Assembly (NCBI GenBank): GCA_905250115.1
Contig: CAJNOI010000024.1
Location: 232,177 to 296,176 of the forward strand
Length of the DNA stretch: 64,000 bases
Reading direction: 5' to 3'
From: Adineta steineri
Lineage: Eukaryota; Rotifera; Eurotatoria; Adinetida; Adinetidae
Made by a program: the position numbers and the translations under genes. Below are positions 35,510-52,154 of this stretch, piece by piece; position 1 is the stretch's first letter, and every line of letters begins with the position of its first letter. The notes beneath the pieces are model-generated. The model was not told the DNA's origin, ran no database searches, and saw only the letters and a program-made list of their open reading frames with translations.

Positions 35510-36392
35510 ATGAACAATCGCTTAATTATTATTGCAATATGCACCCTAGCATTGATTGGACTGTTATTATATGTTAAAGATTCATATTATAGTACTCAAA
35601 TATTTCAAAATCTTTGTCAAACTCCTGATATAACTTCAGACGGTGTAAATTATCGTAAAGATCAAATTTCAGACGAACATTCATTTTTACGCGTAAGTCA
35701 ACAATATAGAACAGACAAAGTTACTACTCATCATTATGAAGTACTTTATGAGAAATATATAAGAAAATATGTAGGATCTAATTTACATATACTCGAAATT
35801 GGACTTGGATGTGGAATGGATTATGGAGCTGGAGCATCAGCACATGTATGGCGTCAATATCTCGGACCACAAGCAAATATTTATTTTCTTGAATTCAATC
35901 GTGCCTGTGGTGAAGCTTGGCATAAAGCTCACAACCCGAAGGTAAGTTTTTTTTAATATCTCAAGAATGAATATCATTTTATCTAAACTTTGGTCTACGA
36001 TCGTACCGTCTATTTTTCTATTATAGTTGAATATCACAATGTTCTATGGCAGTCAAGATGATGTAGCAGTTTTAAATAATATAACATCAACAAAAGGTAA
36101 ATTTGATGTTATTATTGATGATGGTGGTCATACAATGAATCAACAAATTACTTCGTTTAATCATCTACTACCAAAAGTTCAATCGGGTGGTATTTATGTT
36201 ATAGAAGATTTACTTACTAGTTATATAGACGTAGCAGGTGGTGGTTATCTTCGAGCTGGAACAGCAATCGAACTTATTAAAACATTAGTTGATGATATTC
36301 AAGGTGCTTCACCAAAAAAGGTCACAAATATGGGCAATAAAATACGTTCATTTGAAATCAGTGATGAAATATGCTTTTTTACTGTAAAATAA
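35510..36392 (+). CDS. MycE-type SAM-dependent O-methyltransferase, membrane-anchored
   Basis: Two exons (35510-35941, 36027-36392; phase 0) give 265 residues. Residues 5-22 are a membrane anchor (IIIAICTLALIGLLLYV), so the catalytic domain would be lumenal as in Golgi enzymes. The SAM site is ILEIGLGCGMDYGAGA (about residue 94). The motif VIIDDGGHTMNQQ and then YVIEDLLTSY carry the Asp/Glu/Asp metal ligands of the macrolide-sugar methyltransferase family MycE/TylE. Relative to bacterial MycE the N-terminal auxiliary domain is absent. Fungi and bacteria have the closest relatives I recall, so horizontal origin with later gain of the 85-nt intron and anchor is plausible. The substrate is unknown; a sugar hydroxyl is the family expectation. 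A second macrolide-type methyltransferase of another family is at 52155. Confidence 0.8.
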
Positions 36393-37898
36393 AAGCATGC
36401 AATATTTATTTCACAAAATTAAACTCTCGTTTTATTCTCTATTTAATTATACTCATTATATAACATTATCGATTATTAATTATACTTACACAAACCATCG
36501 CAATTTTTTAATAGTTTAAATTGTATCACAGACTATGCATAGGCTTTTAAAAAATATTGTTATTATTTAATATAAAATGAACTGATAATAATAAATAGCT
36601 TTGCTTTCAATATATTATAGAAGAAGAAAAGTATATTGTTATGTTTTTGAAGTGTAAATACACGAAAAGATGAAGGCAATATAATGAAAGAATAATAAAC
36701 TGTCCTATAAAGTTAAAGAACGTATTGAGCACGTGTTTTCTATTGTGTATTATATTTTATGTTGTAGTTCGATATTTGATTCATTATCTGATTGAAACTA
36801 CGACAAAGATATTAGGTTTAATCTATTTATATGAGTATTTCGCAGCAAGAACTCCACATCATACTCATACAAACATAGATCTATTCTACAACTTTCATTT
36901 GACTTCTCAAACTAATAAGTTATAATTTTTGACGAAGATACTCTAAGAAGATTGAATATTTTCTATATTTAATTATCATGTCGAATACACTTTGGTATTG
37001 TCAATAATTAAGACGATGAAAGAGTCGCTTTTTCGAAATCATTATTTATAATTTATCCATTAAAGGATCAAATGAAGTTTCGTCAATCTGTTCCATCTGC
37101 TATACCGATATATATAAAGAATTACATACAATATGACAAGAAGCAATTATGAGTATTGCTTCTCCTAATTTTCTCTACGTGCAAAAGTGAGCTTCCAACA
37201 AGATGTTTAGTAATTTTTTCTTCGTCGTTTTTAACAAATAAGTATAAGTTTTGTTAGTAATACGTTTAAAATAATTGGTTTTGTTCATACATACGTCAAA
37301 GACTACATGGTTATTCATCAGATTATTATCAATTGCAATCTTATTTATCAGTTAGTTCAATTATATACGCACAAGTATCGACTTTATATTGTTTAAAACA
37401 AGTTTTTACATTTGCTTTATGGAACCTGTTGCTAATTGTTAAATATATTTTTTATTGGTGATAAATTAAAGAAAAAAAATCAAACAATACTGATCTAATT
37501 GTAATCAATTAAAGAATTTTATCTCTTTATCATCAGCAGTACTCGTATTCTTTGCCTTTTGTTCAGTTGACTTTATGCGATATCGTTTTATTTATTTATT
37601 TATGTTTTCAAAAATAAACAATATTTAACGTTCTTTATGAATAAAGCAATGTTATTTGTGGTAAAGGAGGAAAAAAAGTGCAGCTTTATTTACTTCAAAA
37701 TGTTTTAGAAGTACCGTGAAGTACAGGTGCAGTATAAATGAAGTACGAGTGAAATACGAGTGCAGTATAAGTAAAGTATAATTGAAACGCAGGTGCAGTA
37801 TTAGTGAAGTACAAGTGCAATATAAGTGAAGTACGCATTACTAAAGTCTGCTTTCCCCCTTGCTTGCTGTATATTAATTTTTGAAGATAAGTTTCATG
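36393..37898. other. convergent intergenic region
   Basis: Between the 3' ends of the MycE-type and LamG genes. It holds the 11-bp minisatellite at 37718-37838 and otherwise AT-rich sequence; the frame at 36725-36925 is not convincing. Confidence 0.5.
37718..37838. repeat. 11-bp minisatellite, eleven units
   Basis: Eleven contiguous 11-bp units starting gaagtacaggt, gcagtataaat, gaagtacgagt and ending gaagtacgcat. Alternating gaagtac and gcagtat forms suggest a 22-bp higher-order unit. It lies 60 bp downstream of the LamG gene stop and is not coding. Confidence 0.8.
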
Positions 37899-40800
37899 CT
37901 ACGGATTTGCTAATGCAGTAATATCTGCTTGCGATAGTTCTCTACTGTAAATATATAATTCATCAATATCTCCTTGATAATAATTCATGTAAACTTTATT
38001 GTTAGAACAAGAAATAGCTCCAACCAGAGACTGTCCTAGAGTAACGAACACCGGTCCATTATGTGCTGCATAGGTAAATGGATTAACTTGTCCGGAGAGA
38101 GTACCATTTATGTATAAACGTAATCCATTAAGGTTGCTATAAGTTTCTACAATATGGACCCACTGACCAACCATCAAAACAGGCCCAGTAATTGCATTTA
38201 CACCACCAGGACTACCATAATTTTGTACGACTATCTCTCCCGAGTGACTTAAACCAATAAATGGAACGCACCAACCCTGACCATTGGAATATTCAGAAAC
38301 GTGTAGAATTGTACCACCATTTGTAACGGATATTAGTGGTCGTATCCATACTGCAAGTGAAAAAGGACTGTATGATTGTCCCAATAAAACTAGGCCTGTT
38401 ATCTGAATATAACTTGAGTTTGTATATAATAAAAGTGACTGTCCAACTCGTCCTTGATCACTACCAATCGGTTCAACGGCGACGCCTGTGATTTGATTAG
38501 GACCACTATCCCCACCAGGGTTATTCGGATCATCCATTGAGTAATATGCAACTAATGTTGCATCATTTAAGATTTCAACTGCTGATTTTGCTCTATCGAA
38601 TGAAATCTTCAGTTGATCAATATATCCATTATAAAAACCACCGTCATAAGTCGAGTATACACCAATTGTCTGTATCCCACCTGTGCTTAAACAAGGTGGT
38701 GCTTGAGAATTTATAGCATCTAAAAAAGAAAGAATGCATTGTTGTAATGTTATATAAAACAAAAATAATCTCTAGTCGTTTACCTGCAACACCATTAATA
38801 TATATAACTTGTGTTGTCATCGTGTAATTATATGTAAATGCTATATGTTGCCATTGTTTCGCTTGGAATATTGTTGATCCTTGTACATCATCACCGTAGA
38901 AAGCACCATGACCTATTCCATTTCTTAACATCACCCACATAATTTGATACATTTGAGAACCGCCTGTTTGAGCATAGATCATCATATCAACATACGGATC
39001 CCCAGTAGAAATACTTAAAGGATAAATCCATGCTTCTACAGTGAAACTTCTATTATAAAAGTCCATATGATTAGCAATTGTTAGATACTGTGATTGAGCT
39101 GAAACGAGTTGAATAGCATAACCACGTCCATTGTATCCAGGCGAAATGTATTGAGGAGAATTGTATGAAACGGCATTGTAGTTATTGTAATAATCATTGG
39201 AAGTAGTATTATCAAATGTATAGAGAATCGTGGAGGCATCTTTATGATATGAAACAAATATTAGTGTAATAGAGGTTGAGAAATCATTGGTTAAAAGGCA
39301 AAAATGGGAGAAAGCTTATACAGATAAAACTCAGTCCATACTCATATTATTACTCCAATTCTCATTCTAAAAAGCTTTTTTCTTATCCAAAACAGATGTG
39401 ATATTTGTAATTAACATTAGAAAAGTAACCAAAAATCAAAAGAAGCTTACCTAAAAATTGCTCGCATTTTTCCAGCAATGACCGAAAAATATTAGTTTTT
39501 TTTATACATAATTTGTAAAGCTAATTACGAATATCATGAGTATCTTAATAATGAAAAATGCTTTTGACATTTGCTAGTATAGCTTTTACCGAACAAACTA
39601 GCAAATTCCCTACTTTTCTATTCAAAGCTAATGCTATTTTCGAAAAATTAGACAAATATATACTAAATTAATGAAATATACAATTTTATCATGTATCAGT
39701 CTACTTAGTTTCCCTTTCAGGATTTCTACAACGAATGCTTTAAGTCAAAAAAACCAAACTATAGTAGTTGAAAATGATGGAACTGAGTGCAGTCCTATTA
39801 CGTTTAATGTTACAAATCTGATTCTTTTATTTGATATACTTTAATTTATGTTTAATCATCGTTAGTGAACTTACTGATTTTTGCGCTTGTTGTTGTAGAG
39901 GTAGTTGTACTAGTTGTCGTAGAAGTGGTTGTGCTGGTTGTTGTAGAAGTTGTTGTGCTTGTTGTTGTAGAGGTGGTTGTGCTGGTTGTAGTAGTAGAGG
40001 TNNNNNNNNNNGTGGTAGTGCTTGTTGTTGTAGAGGTGGTTGTGCTGGTTGTTGTAGAGGTGGTTGTGCTGGCTGTTGTAGAGGTGGTTGAGCTGGTAGT
40101 TGTGCTTGTTGTGGTAGAGGTGGTTGAGCTGGTTGTTGTAGAGATGGTTGAGCTTGTAGTTGTGCTTGTTGTTGAAGAGGTGGTTGAATTTGCGGTGGTG
40201 CTTGTGGTTGTAGAAATGGTTGAACTTGTGGTGGTACTTGTGGTTGTAGAGGTAGTTGAACTTGTAGTTATGACAGTAGTTGAAGAGATAGTTGAACTTG
40301 CAATTGTAGAAAGTGTAGTAGAATTACTAAATTATATAGAAACTTGGATAAATTTTTAGCTAGAGAATAGTATATCTTACGTTAAATTGTTGATCGTAGT
40401 GGACGGGCCTAAATCATATGAAATGTAAAATATGTTTGTATCCTATATCGGCTATAGTTTCTATGCATAGTTTATGTAAGTAGAAAATTTGGATACTAAA
40501 GCCAATTAGTAATAATTGTAGCTAACTCCAAATAGACAAATCGATCGATTTTCATCGATTAAAGGAGATCATCATTTCGAAGGCTATAAGCTATATATTT
40601 TAATGTTTATCAACGTTAGAAAAATAGTTCATTTTATAGAAAGCATATAATGAAACCGATAGTAGTGGTAATATCAATATGCAACTCTGGTCGGATCATA
40701 AAATAATGACTAATTTCGAAATTTACATTAGATATTTAATAAATCTAAATGAAACTGTGAGTATTTTACTCTAAAGATTAACAGAGAACTTGTACAAATT

Positions 40801-41345
40801 CATTCGACAAAAAAAAATTAATACTTGAAAAAATTCATTTTCATAGGTCAAAATCTATCTTTGATTTCTGATAAGATTGGGACGAATCTAAGTAAGCATG
40901 CGTGAAAAGAATTCGGGAAAGAATATAGGCGATTCATAAACATAATATTTACACTTACATTTATTCTTAAAATAGTAAAATTCTACTCTAGTTTTCTTTA
41001 TTCAAAATTAAACTTCTTATCCATACTATGCTTACTGTTGGTTGAAAGAGTTGTTGTTATTGTTATTGCTGATTGATTGATAAATAGAAAAGAAGAATCT
41101 AAGTTAGATTCAATTAAAATTGAGTTATTATTAAAGATAAATAGTTGACATGTGTTATTTATTTGAAAATAATTTGCAGCAATAATTAATCCATTCAATT
41201 TTACCATTTGACATATACATTGTTCTTCTGTTATATGTATTAAAGTATTACTTGTATTACCAATCACAAAATAATCATCTATTTTACCGAGTCTAACAGA
41301 TTCACCAACAAAAAATAACGACAAGATAACTAGTATCCAAAACAT
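37899..41345 (-). CDS. secreted PAN-like, Ser/Thr-rich, double LamG-domain protein
   Basis: Five exons on the minus strand: 41345-41036, 40408-40381 (28 nt), 40326-39875 (contains a 10-N gap), 39239-38784 and 38719-37899. Total 2067 nt, 688 residues if the gap is really 10 bases; frames on both sides agree. Order: signal peptide (MFWILVILSLFFVGES); a PAN/apple-like Cys domain (EEQCICQMVKLNG to NNTCQLFIF); a mucin-like stretch dominated by STTT units (about residues 113-263); then two concanavalin-like LamG domains (SFTVEAWIYPL with YINGVA; SPFSLAVWIRPL with LRLYINGTLSG and GDIDELYIYSREL). LamG domains bind glycans or matrix partners. The first and third exons are out of phase by themselves; the 28-nt microexon brings them into phase. 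Probably a surface or matrix adhesion protein. Such domain sets are common in bdelloids. Confidence 0.8.
40002..40011. other. assembly gap (10 N) in the Ser/Thr repeat
   Basis: Ten N bases lie inside the repetitive Ser/Thr-coding exon of the LamG gene. The number is consistent with the reading frame on both sides, but the true repeat length may differ. Confidence 0.95.
40381..40408 (-). other. 28-nt microexon of the LamG gene
   Basis: Bounded by an AG acceptor (40410-40409) and a strong donor GTAAGATAT (from 40380). It enters in phase 1 and leaves in phase 2, encoding PSTTINNL plus two split codons, in keeping with the Ser/Thr/Asn-rich linker. Without it exon 1 cannot be read into exon 3. 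Confidence 0.7.
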
Positions 41346-42727
41346 GTTTTAAGTTGTTTACACCATTGTAGACTTTCTCTACATTTGTATAAACAACTTG
41401 TGTTAGTCGTTTTTTTTTTCTTTAATTTTCTAAGATTCTGCCTCGAACTCCAATTCAATATTTCATCATCTGTAAATTAAAACACCATACATTTTTTATG
41501 AAGTGTTTTTCCCAGAAAAAAATGCTTATGACTATACTAGACAATAACAATATATATAATTACATTGAAACAGTTACTATGGAAGCAAAATACGAAATAG
41601 ATGCTACAACATTCTAATAATGTTCGTACGGATAGCGGAGTGTATATTTCTACTCCTAACACTTCAATACAGTTTTTAGTTTATGTTTTACAGGCGATCT
41701 GTTGTTAATAATTAAGGCAATACGATTATAGTTCTTTTTTTCCAACACTTCTTTTAATGGATAGAATATTTTTTTTAAATATTTCGCAAATATAAATGTT
41801 GAGAATACCAATAAATATAATTACTCACTATGTATCATTTTATGATGAAAATAAAGCAAAATTTATATATAACAATAAGATTTCTTTTCTATTATCTATA
41901 TGATACCAGATTGTCTTTTTTTAAACAATGAATAAAAAACTCATTAGATAAAAATGAATTAGAAAGTCATGGGTTTTTAAAGTCCACTTCAGTATATTTG
42001 TTTAATTATTTTTTTTTACTTTTTTAATGCTTCATACATCATAGAGATGACGTATTTCTTTTTTTTGTTTTTCTTCTACTTTCTAATTAAAATTTATTAT
42101 ATTAGTAAACAGAATAAAAACTAAACATATTTGACTGAAGTATTTTATGTTGATTGTTATTATGTGTTGTATATGTAACTAAACATTTGTTTATATCTAA
42201 AAGTCTTTTGTTATAATAAAAAAAAATTGTTTATAATCATTTTATGACTACAGAAAATATTTACATAATAATTGAGTATTATCGATCAAATTGACTTGTA
42301 CAAAAAAAATTCTGTTAATGAAAAAAATATATATGCTAAAACTCACTACAAATGATTGTTAATTATGAATAACATCAAACGATGTTAAACTAAAGTATAC
42401 TGTATTTGCAATAATATTGCTAGATGTTTAACTGTTCGTTGGCTATTTATATTTAATTTTATCTTTATTCTCAATGAATGGTAATTTTGTATTACTTTCA
42501 TACAATGGAAGCACATGTGCTCTAATATCTACACCAGAATAATCATATCATTGTTTTCGTGCAGTAATATCTAGAACAAAACATACTGAAACAACAATGA
42601 AAACGAATGTTGAGTTGCTGATAATCGATATTTGCTTTTGTATAGGAAACTATACTAACAGTCCTCTCACTAGTTGTTGATTTGATAGAATATATTATTT
42701 ATAATTGTCGTTCGTATTTATTTTCTG

Positions 42728-42850
42728 AATAATTTCGATTTGTTATGAGATAGAAGAAGAGGATCAGCTTCAGCTGGTCTTAATTGTTTGACAAGCATAA
42801 AAAATTGAGAAGATGGATTTGAAAGTAATACATCAGGTATATCAAATCTT
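42728..42850 (-). pseudogene. relic of the ABCC4-like terminal exon
   Basis: The stretch ataatttcgatttgttatga followed by gaagaagaggatc, and then gaagatggatttgaaagtaa with tacatcaggt, repeats parts of the ABCC4-like last exon at 44283-44515, with the middle part deleted and point changes. No ABC motifs accompany it. The NmrA-like gene now lies between this relic and the intact exon. Confidence 0.65.
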
Positions 42851-43146
42851 GAAGATGGGTGCGGATGTCTTTTCTTTATCTTTTAACGATAGTTTCTACC
42901 AAAACTTTTTTTTCTATCGATTATATTTAAAAAAGCTCGAATCATTACAAAACAAAAGTTTATTTTAACATATCACTCTTTACTATAAGTAAAATGGTAT
43001 TTTTCGAAAGTATATCCATACTTTTCCGTTCTGCTACGTCATTATCTCTCATTATTCTCCGTGATGACGATGCATACATATACACTTTTACCTCGTAGAT
43101 AAGAAAAAGAAATTGCCTTGTCACTATTATCGCGCGAAATAAAACA

Positions 43147-43156
43147 TATATAAATA
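43147..43156 (+). promoter_or_regulatory. TATA-like box of the NmrA-like gene
   Basis: tatataaata lies 55 nt before the ATG at 43212, a usual distance for a core promoter with a short leader. Support is positional only. Confidence 0.4.
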
Positions 43157-43211
43157 CGTGTATAATGAAAAGCTTTCATTTATACTTATACATAATTAAC
43201 TAAGAATATAA

Positions 43212-44117
43212 ATGTCTACAAATACTTATAAAAACATCATACTACTGGGCGCTGCTGGTGACACTGGTAAACACATTCTTCCAGCTCTTCTTGCCGATTC
43301 AACATTTAACGTGACCATCCTTTCGCGTGCTGATTCAAATGCAACATTTTCATCCAATGTTAAAGTGATCAAAGTTAACTATTCAGATAAAAATGCATTA
43401 ACTAAAGCTCTTGTTGGTCAAGATGTGCTTATTTCAACTGTTGGTGGCGAAGGGCTCCACAACGATTTTGGTACAACTTTAGTTCAAGCTGCAATCGATG
43501 CAGGTGTTAAATGGTTTATTCCATCTGAATTTGGTGCAGATTATGCTGATCCTATTTGTACAACTATCCCACCTTTAGCTGGCAAATTAAAAGTTATAAA
43601 TCTACTCAAAGAAAATCAATCTCGTATTAGTCATACCTTTATTTCAACTGGGATGTTTCTTAATTGGGGTTTTGACAATGGATTCTTCGGTTTTGACGTT
43701 CTCAATCGTACGGTTACACTTTTTGATGACGGAAAAGGACGTGTATCAGGCACAAGTCTCCCAAATATTACCAAAGCTGTCGTCGCCGCTATTCATCACC
43801 CAGAAGTATCCTTAAACAAACGAATCTACATAGCAGACGCAACATTTACACAAGAAGAAGTTTTATCTTTCTTCGAAAAATATACAGATACCAAATGGAC
43901 AGTGAAACATGTCTCCACAAAGGATTTACAAAAACGAGGAGACGAAAAAATAGCAAAAGGAAATATTGGAGAGGCTTTTTACGATTATATAAAATATTTA
44001 GTCTACGGTGGTCACAAAGTATGTATTTTTGAAGGCAGAACAAGCAACAAAGATTTAGGAATACCAACAACATCGTTAGATCAAATTGTTAAAGAAGCAG
44101 TACAACGAAACAATTAA
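43212..44117 (+). CDS. NmrA-like / isoflavone-reductase-like NAD(P)-binding protein
   Basis: A single exon encodes 301 residues, a normal length for the family. The Rossmann dinucleotide motif is ILLGAAGDTGKHILPAL (residues 10-26), followed by the second strand TILSRAD, the GQDVLISTVGG segment and WFIPSEFGADY, which is the hallmark of the NmrA/isoflavone-reductase group of atypical short-chain dehydrogenases. The Lys in AGKLKVINLL aligns with the catalytic or structural Lys of the reductases. These are cytosolic NADPH-dependent reductases or redox-sensing regulators; the exact role cannot be read from the sequence. The closest relatives I recall are fungal. Together with the lack of introns beside the intron-rich ABCC4-like gene, this suggests horizontal acquisition. 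A TATA-like box lies upstream and an AATAAA signal near 44191. Confidence 0.85.
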   Translation: MSTNTYKNIILLGAAGDTGKHILPALLADSTFNVTILSRADSNATFSSNVKVIKVNYSDKNALTKALVGQDVLISTVGGEGLHNDFGTTLVQAAIDAGVKWFIPSEFGADYADPICTTIPPLAGKLKVINLLKENQSRISHTFISTGMFLNWGFDNGFFGFDVLNRTVTLFDDGKGRVSGTSLPNITKAVVAAIHHPEVSLNKRIYIADATFTQEEVLSFFEKYTDTKWTVKHVSTKDLQKRGDEKIAKGNIGEAFYDYIKYLVYGGHKVCIFEGRTSNKDLGIPTTSLDQIVKEAVQRNN

Positions 44118-44295
44118 ACCTGCTCAATAATAAACTTCTTTTTTTTTCTTTTTCTGATCGAAAAATTGTTGTAATCATTATTTTATTCAGAAATAAAAAC
44201 AAATCATTGAAAATCAGTTATTTTATATGACGAGCCTCAAGATATTTATTAATCTTTACGATAGTGTAATATATTTTCCGGATAATTTCGATTTG

Positions 44296-49650
<5,355 letters not shown>

Positions 49651-51019
49651 TTAGAAGTAATGCGTTTTTTTTTATGTTTAATAATTGTGATATTTGGTTT
49701 GTCATTTACCTCTCGTTTTTTTATCCTTACACGTCAAGACCTTCAAGATATAATGAGAACAGAACCGTCTGTTAAAATGATGAAATAAAAAATCATAAAA
49801 TTACTTTCTCTTTCGTTCTTTGCAACCTTTAACGTATGATTAGATATATGTTTATATCATAGACACATGATGTAATATTTCATAAATACTTCTGACAAAG
49901 GTAATAGATAGTATTTCTTCAAAATTACATTATGATGCAATATTTGATAGAAATTAATCTTAATCTAAATGTTAAACATGTGTCATATTATATTTTCTCA
50001 TCATCTATGCTGACTACGAAAATATATTAATTGATTTTTATCATTAATTGTAATGTTATATATGTGTGTAATATTTTTAACATTGTTTGTTCTTTTCTCA
50101 CGTATTGCCCTTATGATTCCTCCCCTTCATTCTCTTTAATGAACGAGTATATAGATGTATACTTTGTATGAAAAAATTGCGGTTTTGGATAAGAATAAAC
50201 ATAATAAAATGTAATATGATCAGCGCTAACACTTCTTCAATCAGAAATCGTCACAGTTTATGAAAGAGGATACCATGGAAATGTTATCTATCTTGAGGGT
50301 GGGTGTGGGCGTGGGTGTGGGTGTAGAGAGAGTCTGGATATTTGCTAAAGGAAGAGACACCCACACCCACACCCTTAAGTTAATATAAAATAAATGCTAC
50401 AAAAAAATCGTTTTTTTCACAAAGATATCCTCTGAAACCGATTGATTGTACCGCATCAAAAATACAAACGCATAAGTTCTAATCTGATTTTACTACAATA
50501 ATTACTTTGCAAAAATAAACTTCCAGATAGATCACATAAAAAATTAAATGATTTCAGTGACTGTATGATTGATAATTTCTCATTTTTATTAAATTTATAT
50601 GAGTATAACAGATTTGTTTTATCTTGTTGCATTAATGAATAAACTATCTGTAAATGCAAAATTCTTGTTTTTGATATTTTTCTCTTTAATTTTCTCTTTT
50701 TGCGGTAAAAAGACCATGCGTTTTTTTTGTACATGAAATATTTCAGTAGTTGCATTATTATATTCTAATAGAAAAAATTCAGTAAGAAAGAAGCTTGTTG
50801 TGGGTTGCCAGCGGTTTACTTTTTGTTTTTGTGTGCAGAACGAAAATGTACACAACTGTTTTACAACCAATAGATTAGTATATAGTATATATTTTCATTT
50901 TGCTTTAGTTCAACTGATGATTGATCCTTGTTGTAACGAAAGAATAGAGAGAGGATTGAAATTTTATTTTCTTTCTTTCATATTTTAGATACTGGAATCA
51001 ACTATACTATAAGATAAGA
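49651..51019. other. divergent intergenic region
   Basis: Between the ABCC4-like and lamin-tail gene starts. It contains the telomere-like hairpin at 50292-50379 and an AG acceptor (catattttag) ending at 50988, 31 nt before the lamin-tail ATG. The minus frames at 50456-50870 are not supported by composition or splice sites. Confidence 0.5.
50292..50379. repeat. telomere-like hairpin tract, longest example
   Basis: cttgagggtgggtgtgggcg and following tgggtg units (to 50324) face gacacccacacccacaccct (50355-50374) and end ttaag. The outer ends pair as CTTGAGGGTG against CACCCTTAAG. The G-rich strand is made of TGGGTG, a rotation of the bdelloid telomere repeat TGTGGG. The loop is about 32 nt. 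The tract lies between two divergent genes. Confidence 0.7.
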
Positions 51020-51562
51020 ATGGAAATTAATGATTCTACTAATATAAATCTACTTGAGTCTGAAGATTTAGGTTTGTGATTGAAAAGAAATATTTTTTTA
51101 TTCTTCTTTATATTTAAATTAGGCAAAATCGACATAAATGAGATAGTACCAAAACCAACTGTTCAGCGATCTGCAAAAGGTTCATTCTTCATTCGATAAT
51201 GCTCTTCTGCAATGTTTTTCTTCTTCTTAGGACCTGTCTGTATTGATGAATGTTCACCTGATGGTAAATATATCCAACTAGCAAATACTTCTGCAATTAG
51301 AGATGTGGATTTAACTGGTTGGCGTCTTTTACGAAGTGTCAACAATGCCCCAGAGATTTCATTCGCCATGCCAAATAACTTTAAATTGAATAACAGAAAA
51401 AGTGTTAAAATCTATGCTTGTGATCGAGATAGCGAGAGATTACCTTGTGATCTTGTTTCGTCTAATATTAGTACATGGGGTGTGGGTCATACTATCATTA
51501 CTCGTCTTCTTAATGATAATGATGAAGAAAAAGCAGTTCACATTCAAATGATTGCTAAATAG
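51020..51562 (+). CDS. short lamin-tail-domain (LTD) protein
   Basis: Three exons (51020-51071, 51123-51179, 51231-51562; 441 nt) give 146 residues. The first 37 residues are an acidic leader (MEINDSTNINLLESEDLG and on). The rest is a lamin-tail Ig-like domain: CIDECSPDGKYIQLANTS, DVDLTGWRLLRSV, FAMPNNFKLNNRKSVKIYA and a GHTIITRLLN end. In lamins and invertebrate cytoplasmic intermediate filaments this domain follows a long coiled-coil rod. Here no rod is encoded and none was found upstream. So it is either a stand-alone LTD protein or a truncated duplicate that still splices correctly. A possible trans-splice acceptor lies 31 nt before the ATG. Confidence 0.75.
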
Positions 51563-52154
51563 ATGAATTTATTCTGTTCCCACTATTAATATATATGTTA
51601 ACTGAATAATAGTAAAGTCTATGATTAGTTATAATTTGTTCTATGTTTTTGAATTTAAATCAACCACACATATCTGTTTAGTATAATCAATAGCATTATA
51701 TTCAAAGGAAATCTATTCTAAATAAATATTGTGAATTTGTAATTGAAAACACTGTGATCAAAAAAAGAAGTTAATGTTGATTAATTGATAATCTCTTCAG
51801 TAGGGAGAGTGTGGGTACTATCCTAGTTATCTTGTCAGAAAATCATAAACACCATGCATTGAATCTCTGCTGATACCATAGTAATAGAAAAACAAAAGAA
51901 TTATAACATAAAAATTCTTGATGATGTATAAAATTATTTAAGCGAGTTTACAAAACAAGTCCAATAAAGCACGGGAGTGCAGGTAAAGATAACTGGAAAT
52001 ATGCTTGTATGTGAGTAAATGGTTTTATTATCAGACCAGATACACAGTATATCGCTTGTCACATCAAGAAAATATTTATACAAAGTAATAATGTAAAGAT
52101 GTTTTATTAGATCAATTATTTTTTCCAACTATTACTTCAACTACCCTGATATTA
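51563..52154. other. convergent intergenic spacer
   Basis: Between the lamin-tail and TylF-type genes. An AATAAATATT stretch near 51721 may serve for polyadenylation. No gene is recognised. Confidence 0.5.

Larger units (their letters stand above)
41346..43211. other. divergent intergenic region with gene relics
   Basis: Between the LamG and NmrA-like starts. Two minus-strand relics are seen: 42728-42850 resembles the last exon of the ABCC4-like gene (listed separately), and about 42464-42645 has an open frame with one in-frame TGA, ending SNTKLPFIENKDKIKYK, whose family I do not recognise. A TATA-like box at 43147-43156 is listed separately. Confidence 0.45.

Noticed and set aside
39671-39844. 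Short plus-strand frame with a signal-like start (MKYTILSCISLLSF)
   Set aside because: It lies wholly inside the third intron of the LamG gene on the other strand, has no recognised family, and is under 60 codons.
39831-40359. Plus-strand frames of Val or Cys/Gly repeats
   Set aside because: They are the complement of the Ser/Thr-coding exon of the LamG gene, which has matching splice borders and phases on the minus strand.
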